A stretch of DNA of 64,000 nucleotides from Austropuccinia psidii (GCA_023105745.1 JALGQZ010000002.1:45854497-45918496), one strand, 5' to 3'; counted from the first letter of the stretch, positions 32,236 through 44,880 are shown. Program-made: numbers and translations. The notes: generated by a model not told the origin, from the sequence alone.

Positions 32236-32898
32236 AGGGTGTTGGTAAACACATGTAAGCCCTTATATGTCTTTACCAATTTATGGCCAAAATACACAAG
32301 TGGCCTATTTTTTCAAATAAAATTCCTAAGGATTAGCTTTGAGGATTTTTCTAATTTGTTTCTGCCATGATTTTTCCAACATGGGATGTCAAGATCCCCA
32401 AATTTTTTCATTTTTTTTGAAAAATTTCTCCCATTCCGCCAATTTGGAAAAATGGCCTATTTTTTTAAGAAAGAATGCATTGAAAATATTTCCAATTATG
32501 AATTTTCTTTTTTTTTGAAAAAAAGGAATGGCCCAATCTTGAGAATCAAAAATCAGAAGCCCATAATTTTGGGGATTTTTTTTGGTGGCACAAGTGAAGG
32601 CCCAAAAAGGTGTCTTTTTTTCCCAAGACTTTTTGTTCATGTTTGTAATATGACTATTTGTAAGTACAAAGAACCACATTTTTTATTAAAAATGAGACTG
32701 AGGTGGGATTTAAACAACCAATAGGAGTAAGGAGGGGGATAATCTGCCTAAATTGTATATACAAAAAAAATCAATCTGAATAAACCTCCAAAATAATGGG
32801 TTTTTTCTGAGGGGGGGAGGAAGATTGGACAAATATAATATTCTGTGTTTATTATATATATCTGAAAACCCCAGGGCTTGTGGCTGGGCATGAAATTC

Positions 32899-35800
32899 TC
32901 AACTCACAGGAATGGGGTGGACAGGGCAAACCTTAGAAATGACAATATTCAATTGAACAAAATGAGAAGAGCTATCCAAGAAACAGATGAAAATGGGTGT
33001 ATTGTCATTTGAAGGACAGAAATAAAGGAAAAAAGAGAAAGATTGTACTGTGGAATAAGAGAAAACTGGTCTTTGATACTTATTTGCAATTGGCCCCCCC
33101 ATATCAGGAATGGACATTCACTTTCTCTTTGGAGCCTGGCTGAAATCTTCATATCAGTCAATTATGTCCAAATAAGAGGATAATCAGGGTACCAAAGTGT
33201 TCATGGCTTCATAAAAGTCTTTATTTTTTTGAATTGATTCAACCAAGTCACCTCTGACATCAGCCCATTGATATTGAGTCTTCTAAATGTGATGTGATAC
33301 TGTTCTGTAGCCAGAGTTTCCATCACCCTGGACATTGATGGGCTTGAAGATGTATTTTTATATGAACTTTGAAAGTCCTCTGAGCCAGGTACGTGATAAA
33401 AGTAGGTCAAAAAAATCAATAAATATTAAAATAAACCAAAAAATATAAATTAAAATGAATCAGAAACTCACAAAGAGCTTGGTGCATTCATTACTTGTGT
33501 GATAATTGCTTTGGAAATGGTCCCAGGTCAAGTAAATTGAATAATATATCTTCATAGTTGTTGCAGCCTTGTGGATATTTCTTTCTGAGGTTTGGCTACC
33601 AATTTTCAATCTTCTGGACCTTCCAAGGGGGACTCCTGATTTTCCATATCAAGTGAATTCAGTTTCTGAGGGTAGTGAATCTGATGAAGTTCTGGATTTG
33701 GATAATGAGGCCTCAGAATATTCAGATTAATCCACTTCCATAATTTGAGAGGGTGCAATTGACTGTGATATTGATGTTGTCATTATGGTCACTTTTGATG
33801 GGGGTCTTCCTCTTCTCTTTGATTGACTTTCAATTATTTAAAATCTTGAGGGATCTCTTTTACTTTTATTTTTGGATCCTTGAGGTCTTCCATGAATATT
33901 TTTGAATTATGGTGGGTCTTAATATTATTTATCATCATCTTTACTCTTAGGAATTTTGCATTAAAAACATGAAAATGATGAATAATTGGGGTGATTTCTG
34001 CCATTGGCCTTTGAAAAAGGTCTTCCCCAATATCTTCAAATATTTACTCAGCTTAATTAATTATTTTTTTCTCAACACTTTGATAATCACCTTGATAAAC
34101 ATTCTGAGAAGAATATGACAAAGAAAATAAGTTAATATGAAAAAACCTAAGAATTTGAAGATCAAAAAATCCTCATAGGTAAAGTTAAATGCCATTGAGG
34201 ATTGAAGTCTGATATCTGGAGCCTTTGGCTCTTGGAAAGTTTCTGTTGGGTCTTGTGCTTGCAATGTATGCCTTGACAATTGTTGTATTTGTTAACACAT
34301 TTGTCATTGGGGGGAAATTTGGTTTTGAAATTTTCTAAGGCCATCTGAAGGGAATAATGAGACACCTTGACATTGAGAGAACAGATGTGTGGAGGAAAAT
34401 TCTTGACATGGACAATCATTTCTATTGAGATTCTGTTGATTATTTCAATGAATTGTTTCTTGAAAGCTATGTGAAGAGCCCTAAATACCTCCAGGAGAGT
34501 AGCAGTGGACTGTTAGAGCCAAATTCTAACCATGGCATGGACACCTTCAGCTCTTGAGGTGAAGCCCACACCCAGGTTGCAATGGTAGTTGGTCCAGGCT
34601 GGCATGTAATACTCCTTTAGACAAAGCCAGGTTTTTTCCAAATATTTCAAGACTTCAGTATTTTTGACTTGCTTTTGAGGCTTCTTCCAGTTATCTTTGA
34701 AAGGTTTGTCAGTGGATGAATGCATAACCTGAAAAATGAATCCCAAAGTCATTAATGAAAACAATAATAATAATAAGAACAAAGGTGAAAGATAAAAGTA
34801 TATCACTTGATACCAAAGGCCCATAAAATCATGAAAATCAGTGCCATGACCAGTTTCCTTCATGCAATGGGCAGATACATCTTTATTGATGTGTCAAATT
34901 AATAGCATGAATTTTGAGTCTGGGAAGAGCTTCTTAAGGGAATTTTTTGAGGCAAAATCCCTGTCAATAACAATGACTGGAGGGGGAACAATATTTGTGT
35001 TGTTGAAAACTTTTTCTATGTATTTATTCTGTAAGGTCTCTCTATGAAACGCTTGATAATAGTAACAAATATCAAAAGTACTATGACTGTCCTCAGTAGA
35101 AAATGTAGCATAATTAAATATTATAACCAAAAATTAATATGATTATTAAAAAAATTATATAAAAAAATGAATTTAATTATTATTAAATAATATAACAATA
35201 AAAAAATCTTTAATATTTTAATAAATCTTAATTATTCTATCATTATTATGGTTACTGAGAGTTATAATAATAAGAATGTATAAAGCTCTTGATGAGACAA
35301 TCATATGTGTAAAATAATAATATTTAACCACTGATAAATAATATAAATACTATTTATAAAAAACAATTTAAAAAGACTGTGCAGAGATAAATATTATAGA
35401 AAAGTTATATATAAAAGAACTAATACTAGATCAAAAAGATAGAGAATCTTAGAGAAAACTTACCCATAATATTTATTTAATACAACAAGTATAAAAACAG
35501 CTATTATATTAGATAATTTTTATAAGTTGAGAACATGCCAAAAATCAATATTTTAAAAGATAAAACAGCTTTATTATTATAAAAGAACAATATTCAAGAG
35601 TTTTTAAGAGGAATTTGTGGATTTTAGAAGATATTTAAGACAATAATTTCATATAATAAAATGTATTATTAGTGATTAAAGCAATAATCCAATTTCTATG
35701 ATTTCAATTCTTTAACTTTAAGATTAATAAAGAATAAAATACTTGAGAAATACTTTAACAAAATATTTTATATTTAATAAAACTTTACCTGTTTTAATTT

Positions 35801-37907
35801 CTAATATGATTGGAATGATAATTGATTATTGGCAAAAGCAGTTATGTGAAGGCTCTTTTTATACCTGAAGAGAAAGTATCATGATTCAAAATTGATATAT
35901 AGGGAGTTTTCAGGTCAAAACTAAAAACCCATGCTCAAAAATAAGGTTCTTAACTTAACGTAGCTTATTTTTAATTTCAATTTAAAGTTACCAGTGTTAT
36001 TCTTAACTCCAAGTATCTTTAACCCTCTTTTAGATTAATCATTTCAAGCTTAAATATAAATAAATAAAGTTTTAAGCAAAAATATCCTAAACTGAAATTT
36101 TAATTAATTTTTAAAGAAATCTTAATTTTCTTTAAAAACAATAAAGAAGGTTAATTTCAAGGCTGATTATAAATTTAATCTGTTTACAAAAGATGCTTAA
36201 TATTTTATGTATTCACAGATAAAATTAAATAGTAAGCTGTGTGAAATATTCAAGCAAATCCATTAAGAACTGGATTTTCAATGAATTATTGAAGTTATTG
36301 CTTTTTTCCAAGTGAAATAGCAATACACCCCAAAGCTTAACATTTGATAAGGTTTTGACACTTATAAATTTGAAGCTTTAAGCTTATTTAAGCTTTGAAA
36401 TTATTTAAAACCTTGATTAAAATATTGCATATTGGGATTTACCCTTTGGCAGCTTGAAATTTCTGTCCAAATTGGGATAAAACCAGTCAAAACTCTAAGG
36501 TTGGATCAAAGTCTAATATGAAAGTTTGAATAAGGTGAAAAATCATTAAATACAGGTAAACAACCTCAGTTTAGTCCTTGCAGATCCCAAAAGCTGGGTA
36601 CCCCAGCTCTATTTGGTCTTTTTCCTTTGTCCCACCTTTCTGCATGGATTTTTCCCTTTTATTTTTTTAAATCCATAATATGGTCTTGAACAATTTTAAA
36701 TTTATCTCACACAGGATTTGCATTCTGTATTGCAAATCCTTAGCCAATTAAGTAAATATACACAACACCTCAAATTTAACTAAAATTTTGGTAAGCTTGC
36801 ATAAGCCTTATGGAACCTTAAATTTGAAAATTTTAAAAAATGTTAAAAAAGTTGCAACTGTACTGTGAGATTGTTAAATATTCCAATAAAATAAGAAGTT
36901 TCAATTTTTGGGTATAACACCCTATGGTCTACCCTAGGTTATTTTTGGTGTATAGTCCAAAAATGAAATAATAACTAAAAATTTGTTTATAAATAATAAA
37001 GTCATGTTTTTTTGTTATTTTTCATTTGAATTGAATTAATAAGTCTGTTTAAGATTAAAACAAATGTATAAGAAGTTATTTGTGGCCTTACGGGTATGTC
37101 ATACATATCCCACAGGCTCACATATTCAATGCCCAAGTATATAAGGATTCAGTTTCATTCTTCATCAAAAAAAATGCCCCAGAAAAGGTCTTATTTGTTC
37201 AGCTGAATCCAAAAATATAAAAAAGGGGAATTTTGTGCTTATTTGTTTTATAAGTAAAATCCATAAGAATCACATGAAGAAAGCCATGAAGGAGTGTTAT
37301 GGCAAAGGTATGATGTGTCCCTCAGCATCCCTTGCAGAGAACCACACAAAATTTTCTTCTTTGAGAGTGTCAATAAGAGCATCAATGGGCCTTTTTCCTT
37401 GCAGTTTGCCTTTCTTGATTTTCTTGACTTTTTTGTAAATGTCTTGAAGGATTACAGGCCTGTCAGTCTCTAGCTGCATAATTGGGCCTGAATTTGCCTT
37501 GGAATGAGGAGTGATTCAAAAATTCGAGTTATTTGGGATGTTTCTTGCTCATTGAATTTTCTCAAAGTAGGATGTGCCATGATATTTTCAGTGGCATCAT
37601 GGCTGTGTTCAGGATTTTTGAATTTAAGAGTCCAAGTGGTACTTTTGGCATATTTCCTGGCATAAAGTATAAATGGAAAGTCAAGATTTCTTGCAGTGAC
37701 TGTTTTGGAAGTGTTTTTGTGGGAATTAGGGGTCCCAGACCTATCACAACCTATTTCAATTCTGTTGTGGGTCATATTGGACCTCAAGGTTGACACACCA
37801 TACCCCTGTGCCCTGGCAATATTATGCACATGCTGCCAAAAAAGCTTGAGGGTCTGAAATTTACTTTCATTGGGCAGCTTATTATATAGTGAAAAAGATG
37901 TATACAT
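32899..37907 (-). pseudogene. MULE transposase with FAR1-like N-terminus, AT-hook segment and OTU-like domain
   Basis: N to C: FAR1-like domain (37.86-37.5 kb: FWQHVHNIARAQGYGVSTLR, IGCDRSGTP, TTWTLKFKNPEHSHD); linker (RPIDALIDTLKEENFVW, SARDAEGHI); start of the MULE catalytic core (LLHGFLHVILMDFTYKTNKH near 37.28-37.22 kb, first Asp in ILMDFTY; then TNKTFSGAFFL and SLYTWALN up to 37123). After the LTR-like insertion the core resumes near 35.05 kb: VPPPVIVIDRDFASKNSLKK (second Asp), FPDSKFMLL, HINKDVSAHC. A 78-base intron (34806-34729) follows, then LKEYYMPAWTNYHCNLGVGF, TSRAEGVHAM (probable catalytic Glu) and a C-terminal SHYSLQMALENF segment (34.35 kb). Further down come RRGRPPSK/GRPQGSKNK AT-hook-like motifs (33.8-33.9 kb). 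Last is an OTU-type protease domain: INVQGDGNSGYRTVSHHI, QWADVRGDLVESIQKNKDFY, WMSIPDMGGPIANKYQRPVF. The OTU catalytic Cys of DGNCG is Ser here (TCT, 33315-33313). Many stops and frameshifts. Confidence 0.75.
35140..37122. mobile_element. Probable LTR-type insertion inside the MULE
   Basis: MULE coding similarity stops at 37123 and resumes near 35130. The right border reads, on the minus strand, tgtgagcctgtgggatatgt at 37122. The same start tgtgagcct occurs at 49095 (minus) with a related continuation (tatacccaaaagaccacaaa versus catacccgtaaggccacaaa). Both copies also share tatacacaacacctcaa further in (36754 and 48574). TG at the border and a repeated start suggest a solo LTR about 2 kb long. 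The left border, the CA end and the 5-base duplication could not be found, and no gag/pol is present. Confidence 0.4.
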
Positions 37908-38597
37908 TTCAAAAAAGGGAATTTTGTGGATTTGGGATGAGGAAAGAACCTTTTGAAATGTTAAAAAGAAGGGATAAAAGGTGTGCAAAGTCAAAAAAAG
38001 TGGGAAAAGGTGAATGAAGAGGTTTAAATTTAAGAATCAAAGAAGAGGGAAGGTAAAAAAAGGGAATTTTCAAGGCTTGAAAGCAGGTTGGCTTGGAGGA
38101 AAATGAAGTCTTTGGGGAAGAAAAGAAAAAAAGTGTAGAAATATTTTGAAAATTCGTTTTTTAATGCTCTTTTTAAAAAAACTTGTTTTTTTGGGGGATA
38201 ATGTAAATTATTTGGGTTTTTGGTGTTTTTTTTTGGGGGGGGATGTGAAAAAAATTAAACCAATGGCAAAGGGGGGTTTTGGACCAATAAATGTTTTTTG
38301 TTTCATTTTATATTTTAACTCAGTCTGAATCAAAATGATTCCATAGAAATAAACTGTAATAATTATTGAAAGTGGACCAAAATAATGCAATAAGTTAAAG
38401 AATATTGATTCTAGTAGAATAAATCAATTAAAACCTATACTTACTATTATGGTCACTAGGTGGAGATTTTTTATCCTATAAAGACCCCTTATACATAATA
38501 ATCCCCCAGACTCAATATTTTAAATTAAAAACTATTATAAAACTTCTTTTATGATAAAAAATTATAAACATGATTATTCTCAATGTTAATTATTAAA

Positions 38598-38961
38598 AGG
38601 GCTTTGGTAAACCCACATAAGCTCTTATGTGTTTCTACCAATTTTTGGCCAAAAGCACATAATTTTACGGTCAAAAAGCAAAAAATATTTTTGAAGAAAA
38701 TCCTTCAAATGACCTTGGGGATATTATTTGTATTTATTTCTTTGTTTTTTGTTTTCTATGGGGGATTCTCAAGCACAGAACACAAATACCAAGAAATAAA
38801 TACAAATAAAATATCCCCAAACTTAGTCGGAGTATTTTCTTAGAAAAACTTTCTTTGATGATGTTTGACCATAAAATTATGTGCTTTTGCCCAAAAATTG
38901 GTAAAACAATATATTTTTTTCTAAAAAAACATAATATATTATGTGGGTCTACCAAAACCCT
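38598..38961. mobile_element. 364-base foldback MITE with MULE-type ends
   Basis: Left end agggctttggtaaacccaca (38598) and right end, inverted, agggttttggtagacccaca (from 38961). The two halves are complementary almost throughout: ccaatttttgg-caaaagcacataatttta near each end and ggggatatt...tttgtatttatttctt towards the middle around 38715-38810. The full element is thus one long inverted repeat. It carries no gene. No clear target duplication is seen. Confidence 0.75.
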
Positions 38962-39204
38962 CTTACATTTAAGGAATATTATTAATAATTTTTATGTAAA
39001 AATTGTTTTTAATCCTTTTTTTGATTTGAAATCCTCTTTCCATGTAAAAAATCAAATTTCTATACTATAAACAGTATTTACTTCCATGAAAATAATTTGA
39101 AAATCTTTATTTAACATAAAATTATGTTGAACAGGTTTATTAATGTAAAATATAGTAATTTCCATTATAGTTTATGAGTTTCTCTCTTTTTAATAAACAA
39201 TTAT

Positions 39205-40527
39205 AGGGTATTGATAAAAACATGTAATTTTATGGTAAGAACACATAAGGGGTGGTTTTTAAATGAAATCTAGCTATTTATGGCATTTCTAATGCCATTA
39301 ATGCAATTAATGGAATTATCAATGCAATAAAGGGCATTATTAATGCCATTAATGGAATTAATGGAATTATCATTACAATAAAGGAAATTATTAATTCCAT
39401 CAATGGCATTTTGAAGGTATTGATGGCATTATTAATTCATTAAATGGAATTATTAATTCCTTAAATGGAATTATTAAGGCCATAAATGGCATTATTAATT
39501 CCATCAATTGCATTGTCAATTCCATAAATGGCATGAACAATACAATTTATGGAATCAATAATCTAAGGCCATTTATGCCATTTCTAAGGCCATTAAGAAT
39601 GGAATGAATGACTTTAAGAATGCCATAAATGGCATTTTTGTTATCATTTTTGGCCTTAACAATGCCACAAATGGCATTATTAATTCCATCAATGGAATAT
39701 TTAATGCCATTCATGGCATTGTTAAGGCCATTCATGCCTGTCGAGGCCAAAAATGACATTAAACTTCCATTTATGGCATTTTTGAGGCCATTCATTCCAT
39801 TGTTAATGGCCTCAACAATGCCATTTTTAAATGCATAAATGGCATAGTTAATTCCATAAATGGAATTTTTAAGGACATACAATTACATTTATGGAATTGT
39901 TTTAATTCCAATTATGCCAATACTATGGCCATAAATGGCATCTATATGTCATTCTTGATGCCATTTATGGCATTATTATGTCATTTGTGATGCCATTTAT
40001 GGCACCTTTGATACCATTTATGGAACTTTTAATTCCACAAATGGAATTTAAACTTCTACTCCTCATAAATTAAATTTTCAATTCAATTGAGTCATAAATG
40101 GCATTTTAAAGTTAATTACAAACATGAACAAAAAAACATAAAAAAGGGACTTTTGGGGCCTACAATTGTCCTGGCAAAAGAAAATCCCCAAATTTTGGGC
40201 TTCTGTTTTTTTATTCTCAATATTTTGCCCTTTATTTTTTAAAAAAAATTATGGAAATTCATAAGTGGGTACATATATAATAAAGTTTTTTATAAAAATA
40301 GGCCATTTTGCCAAATTTGCCAAGTTTGAGAAATTTGGCCAAAAAAAGAAATATGAAAAAATTTGTGGATATTGACATCCCATGTTGGGAAAAATATAGA
40401 AAAAAAAATTGAAAAAACCTCAAGACTGATACTGAGGATTTTTTTTTTGAAAAATAAGGTCACTTACATGTTTTGGCCATAAATTGGTAAAAACACGTAA
40501 GGGATTACATGTTTTTACCAACACCCT
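39205..40527. mobile_element. 1.3-kb non-autonomous MULE-TIR element with AATGGCATT minisatellite
   Basis: Left terminus agggtattgataaaaacatg at 39205; right terminus, inverted, agggtgttggtaaaaacatg from 40527. Both are flanked directly by aattat (39199-39204 and 40528-40533), a possible 6-base target duplication, though such a string could match by chance in AT-rich DNA. The interior is the minisatellite 39275-40060 followed by conserved blocks shared with 29.8-30.37 and 15.0-16.15 kb (gggcctacaattgtcc, tgggcttctg, gagaaatttggccaaaaaa, ctgaggatttttttt). No coding. Confidence 0.75.
39275..40060. repeat. Palindromic AATGCCATT/AATGGCATT minisatellite
   Basis: About 780 bases of interleaved aatgccatt, aatggcatt, aatggaatt and aattccat motifs separated by 3-12 bases (tta, tat, aagg). 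Because aatgccatt and aatggcatt are reverse complements, the array can fold many ways and leaves both strands open (Asn-Gly-Ile / Met-Ala-Phe-Leu readings at 39547-39882). These frames are not genes. Confidence 0.85.
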
Positions 40528-40533
40528 AATTAT

Positions 40534-41180
40534 AATTCTCCTATTATATTAAATAATAGTATCTTATTAATCTTTTGGTAAAAATATTAATTTCAATATG
40601 ATAATTTATTTTTATTATAATATATAGCTATAAATTTATTTTAAGAATTAAATTTTTATCATATATTATTATTTGTATTTTATTAATACTTATTCCTTAA
40701 AATATGATTCCTCATGTAATTATCAATAATTTGTAACACAAAATATTTTCAGAACAAAGAATATATTATTTGATATCATTAAATGATATTAATTTATGAA
40801 TATTTCCCACTTATAATGATAAGATTATTATTTCATCTTGTTAATATTGATTTTTATGTAGCTTTAATATTAATAATAAGTATTTTAGATCATAATTCTG
40901 AGAAAATTGATAGTAAATTATACAAATTTATTTCATGTTTAAATTTTGTTTCAACTTAAAAAAACTCCAATCATTACCAAAAGATAAATGTGTTAAATTA
41001 TAATTCAATAATTAGCTTCATTTCACTATGCACATGCTTTTTATATCCACCCTGATTGATAAGTTGAATACCGTATTTTAGTTTTACAAGAAGATTGTGA
41101 AAGATGGTACCTGAAGCCATGACTTGTAAATCATAAACCCTATTTATAAATTTTATCACTTTTCAAATTGTGATGAATTC
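40534..41180. other. AT-rich spacer
   Basis: No assignable features. The left end of the third Harbinger copy should lie near 41.0-41.2 kb, but no GGGGTGTCAAAG-like end is recognisable. Confidence 0.5.
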
Positions 41181-41216
41181 AAATTCAGGAAGTTAAGTCC
41201 AGCTAAATATCATTAA

Positions 41217-42150
41217 TTGAGTGAAGTGGTTCCGATTATTAAATATTATCAAACATTTTTTTATTCTCTAGGCTATAAGAAACAGGATCCCTTCATTAAA
41301 TTAGCTTTAACATTAGCCCAATTAAATTCAAATGGTATTATAGTTTCCTTTATAAAAGTGGGTATCTTTTGTTGTATGGCCAGAGGAATTCATATTATAT
41401 ACTTTTTGGATAATTCAATACGTTCTAAGATATAAGAAATAATATATCATGTGGCCTAATTAACAAAAAAAGAATTGAAAACTATAAATTTTATGCAAGT
41501 ATAAGGCTTTCCAGGAAGCATTCTATTTAAAAATATCAGTTTGATATCTGTGTTTCAAATGAAAAAAAAGGATGGGGAATAATATTGAAATAGGAAAAAA
41601 AATTAATGTCTTGGTTTTCAATTTTGATGAAAAATTCAATATGTTCTGATTGTGAAAAGTATGTATAATCAATGTAAACCCAAATGATTTTTGATATAAC
41701 CAGAAATTTAATTCATTTGAATGTTGGATTTACTGGTCCAATGAATGATTTTAATTCTTATAAGCATATTAAGATTTCTGAACTACCCGGAAATTATTCT
41801 TCAAAAGAGAAATACCTTCTTACCGATTCAGAGTATGAAAGCTTAAAATACATCTTCAACATATAGCGAAGATTCAGAAAACTATGGAGATAATAGTAAT
41901 TTATAAGATTTTATTTAATGATCAAGAGGATTAATAGAGAATGAGATTTAAATCCCGAAAGGCTATTGGTATTATTAAAGGAAAATATTCAATAAAATGC
42001 ATAAATTGGACAAGCTTTAGGGGTTTGTGTATTGGGTAGTTTGTTGTGAAATTTTAAATGATATTTTTTCTCAGAGTGGAAATGAATGGGTATATTTTTT
42101 TGAGAACGATAATTAAAAAGCTTTGAAAAATTCACCTGAAGATAAAGTTT
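41217..42150 (+). pseudogene. PIF/Harbinger transposase (copy 3), heavily decayed
   Basis: Pieces in order: SLGYKKQDPFIKLALTLAQL with NSNG (the NGNGAS region), LIHLNVGFTGPMNDFNSYKH, KISELPGNYSSKEKYLLTDS followed by EYE (second catalytic Asp), SRKAIGIIKGKY (the position of the catalytic Glu, apparently Arg here) and NEWVYFFENDN (the DLYEDDDP region). Order and spacing match copy 2. Many stops and shifts; the first Asp region (FIDG) is not recognisable. Clearly the oldest of the three copies. Confidence 0.65.
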
Positions 42151-42439
42151 TGGATTAAAATTTACATTTGAGGAAACAAATTAAAACTTTTACAATAAAG
42201 TGATACAATCAAAAAAATCTTTATTTCCTTAAATGAATAAAAAATAATCTGTTAATTTTCCAAACAAATAAATTTTCCTAAAGAGGTTTCAAAATATTCC
42301 TGAACTCTTGAGTTATCAAAAATGAAATATTTTCTGACATTTGTAAACCAAAAAAACGCATATGTATGATTTATTCCAACAAAAAGCTAAAATATGAAGT
42401 TAGTAAAAATAAAGAACTTTTTTCAAAAATAATTTCATT

Positions 42440-43700
42440 AGAAATACCTACAAGATATATTACTTTTCTTTCTTTTTGATTAATTATTGAACCTGTTAGC
42501 TTCTAATTGCTTGGTAAGGTAGTTGATTTTTAACTTCATGTGGGGATAATTATGAAAATAACTTACAAAAATTAAAGATTTTTTGTTAATTTGAAAGGAA
42601 GAGCGAAAACGAGTCATATTATTTTTATGCAAATATTCTGATAAATTTTAGGTGTGATGAAAATCAGAAAACTTTTGAGTGTTTCCATTATTCCTGGTTA
42701 ATTTGAAAAATCTAATTAAAGCTTGAGTCCAGGGACAAAATCCCATGCAAAAATGGCTGTAAAGGTGTTGGAACAGGTCGGAAATGTTTTTTTTGAGCTA
42801 ATGAGAATATACCATGAGTGCAGGATGCTGGATAATTTTTACCTAATGTGGTTAATTATAGAATACATATTCAGCTATCATAACCTTTGAAAAGTTTTTA
42901 ATGAAGTGTATTATTCGTTTAACCATTAAATTTGACAATAACTGGGTAAATTTGCCTAATAGATTATGATTTCATTGTAATTTGAAACTTGGTTCAATTA
43001 GTATCCAGTTATTAAATGAATAAATTAAAGAAATCTTTTTAGCTAATTGATATATTGTTTTAAATTTTAAATTTTCTCAAATAATAATCCATCTATTAAA
43101 TAAAATTCAGATTATTATCTACAATCAGATGATTTCCTGAAACCAATACCCTTCATTATTCCATAAATAAACTCTTTATTATTCGTTCTTTTCAGTCTAT
43201 TTTCATTTAATTTATTCAATAATTTGATGATATTTTGAATTTTTTGTATGTTTTAAATTTCATTAGTAAAATGATGAGCTTTATAAACAGGGCCTGTTAA
43301 GCTCTTATGTTGGGTCTCATAAATTGGGGTATAATTATGTTGATAAGGATGTATTGGCGGTAACTTAAGCCATTATTGAGGTTTCTTCTTTTTTATCATT
43401 GGTATGATTGAATATTATGTTAATATTATATATTGAAAGTCACGAGACTTCAATGATTGAGTTTCAGATTCAATGAAACTTCTATATTCTGTTGAAGAAG
43501 ATTATTTCTTATTCTCAATTTTTAAGAAATTATTAGAAGGATAAAAATAATATTTAATCATCTCATGATGGACTGACATTGGTGTTGTTTCCAAAATGCC
43601 GACATGAGATGAAATTACTGAAATATTTGAATTGGAAATAGAAGTGGGATAAACAGCTAATTTTATGGTGATTTAATTTCTTGAATTCAAAAGAGGAAGA
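42440..43700 (-). pseudogene. TET/JBP-like dioxygenase remnant (copy 3)
   Basis: On the minus strand: FIYGIMKGIGFRKSSDCR (copy 1: GIMKGIGFCQGSDSGK) near 43.18-43.1 kb; KNFSKVMIAEYVFYN then PH near 42.9 kb, aligning with KTYSNVIVTFNGFHNKPHTD (the Asp of HxD is lost in a stop); and TYGIF-like MVYSH near 42.8 kb, with the plus-strand string gaatataccatgagt shared with copies 1 and 2 (gaatataccatatgt, aaatataccataagt). Orientation and position relative to the Harbinger remnant are the same as in copies 1 and 2. No usable frame remains. Confidence 0.6.
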
Positions 43701-44880
43701 GAGTGGTAAAGTATATAGAATTATTGGAATTAAAAAAGCTCAATAATTCCACCACACAAAAGATAAAAACCATTGATGATTAGAATTCAGTGATTGTAAT
43801 GGCTATGAAGAAGTGATTAGTTAAACAAAGATACAAAAAATGAAACAAATAGATCATATTAGAAAATTTCCCTTTTTCATTATTTATTCAGAAAATAACT
43901 GAAAAAACAATTTACAAGAATCTAAAAAAATGTTTAAACATAAAAAATATATAAATAGTCATTATGCTATGTAAATAAAGAAAATGATTAAAGTAAAATT
44001 GGTGAACTAATTAAACATTGTTTAGGAATTCATTTTTCATTTAATTAATGAAGCATTCTATATCAAAGCATAAAATTCCTGGGGTGTTTTTTTGATTGAG
44101 TGAAGGCAAAGGATCTGTGAAATTATTGAATGATGCGTGGTGAACTGGCGTAGTGGTTGATTTATAGGAATAATCATATATATATATATGATGGGATTTC
44201 AAATCTAAAACCTAACCTTTTAGAATTTTCCTATAAAAGTATCATAATTAAGTGATTAATAAAGCTTCTGATCTGAAAAAATAAGATTAATGACAATATA
44301 AATCAAAAATTGAATAAAAGCTTAACAGATTTAGGGGGTGAGTGATGAATTGAGTAAAATACTCACTTTATTTTTTGACTAAAACTTGAAGATTCATTTC
44401 AATTTTGAAAATAGATAAGCTTTTGTATTTACCTTATATGAGAGTCAATGGTACTTCTTTCTATTAGGAGTTTATTTTAAATTAAAATTTAATTTAAGAA
44501 AAATTTAAAAATACTTTTCAATTATCTTTTCTCAAAAATAACTCAAAATATTTGAATTTTATTTCTTGAATTGAATTTATTCAATTTTTAAGTAAAAGAG
44601 CTAGAAATATTTAAGATAAGCCGTTCTTTTAAAAAAACAGATATTTTTGAGCTTTTTTCTTTTTTAAAAAGAAAACATAATTATATGTGAAAAAACCAGG
44701 TATATAATTTTTTTGAAAAATGACTACCTAGTATCCAGAAAATTTCTCTTTCAAAAGATAAGGTTTGACTCATTCGTCTCTTCAAATAAATATCATTTTC
44801 ATGTTTCATAAAAAAACTTATCACAATTCTGTTTCAACTCTCACAAAGAGTTTTTAAAATATTCAGACTTATATCTATGT
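43701..44880. other. AT-rich interior of the third Harbinger copy
   Basis: No protein-like frame. An AT run (44177-44191) and mixed A/T sequence only. By analogy with copy 2 this is the spacer between TET-like and Myb-like genes. Confidence 0.4.

Larger units (their letters stand above)
32236..38400 (-). mobile_element. Large MULE transposon with OTU-like C-terminal domain (copy 2), interrupted
   Basis: The 3' terminus is at 32236 (agggtgttggtaaacacatg, then the inverted cttatatgtctttaccaat), followed by the shared TIR blocks (ttatggccaaaa, gctttgaggattttt). The transposase gene runs on the minus strand from about 37907 to 32899, and its leader (37995-38330) matches that of copy 1. The 5' terminus is not recognisable past about 38400. 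An LTR-like sequence sits inside the transposase. Overall the element is dead. Confidence 0.7.

Noticed and set aside
32386..32724. Overlapping 112- and 96-codon frames on opposite strands
   Set aside because: They lie in the long TIR/3' non-coding part of the MULE; composition is Phe/Lys from A/T runs and both strands are open.
39547..39882. Asn-Gly-Ile-rich frames on both strands
   Set aside because: Readings of the palindromic AATGGCATT array; both strands open for the same reason.
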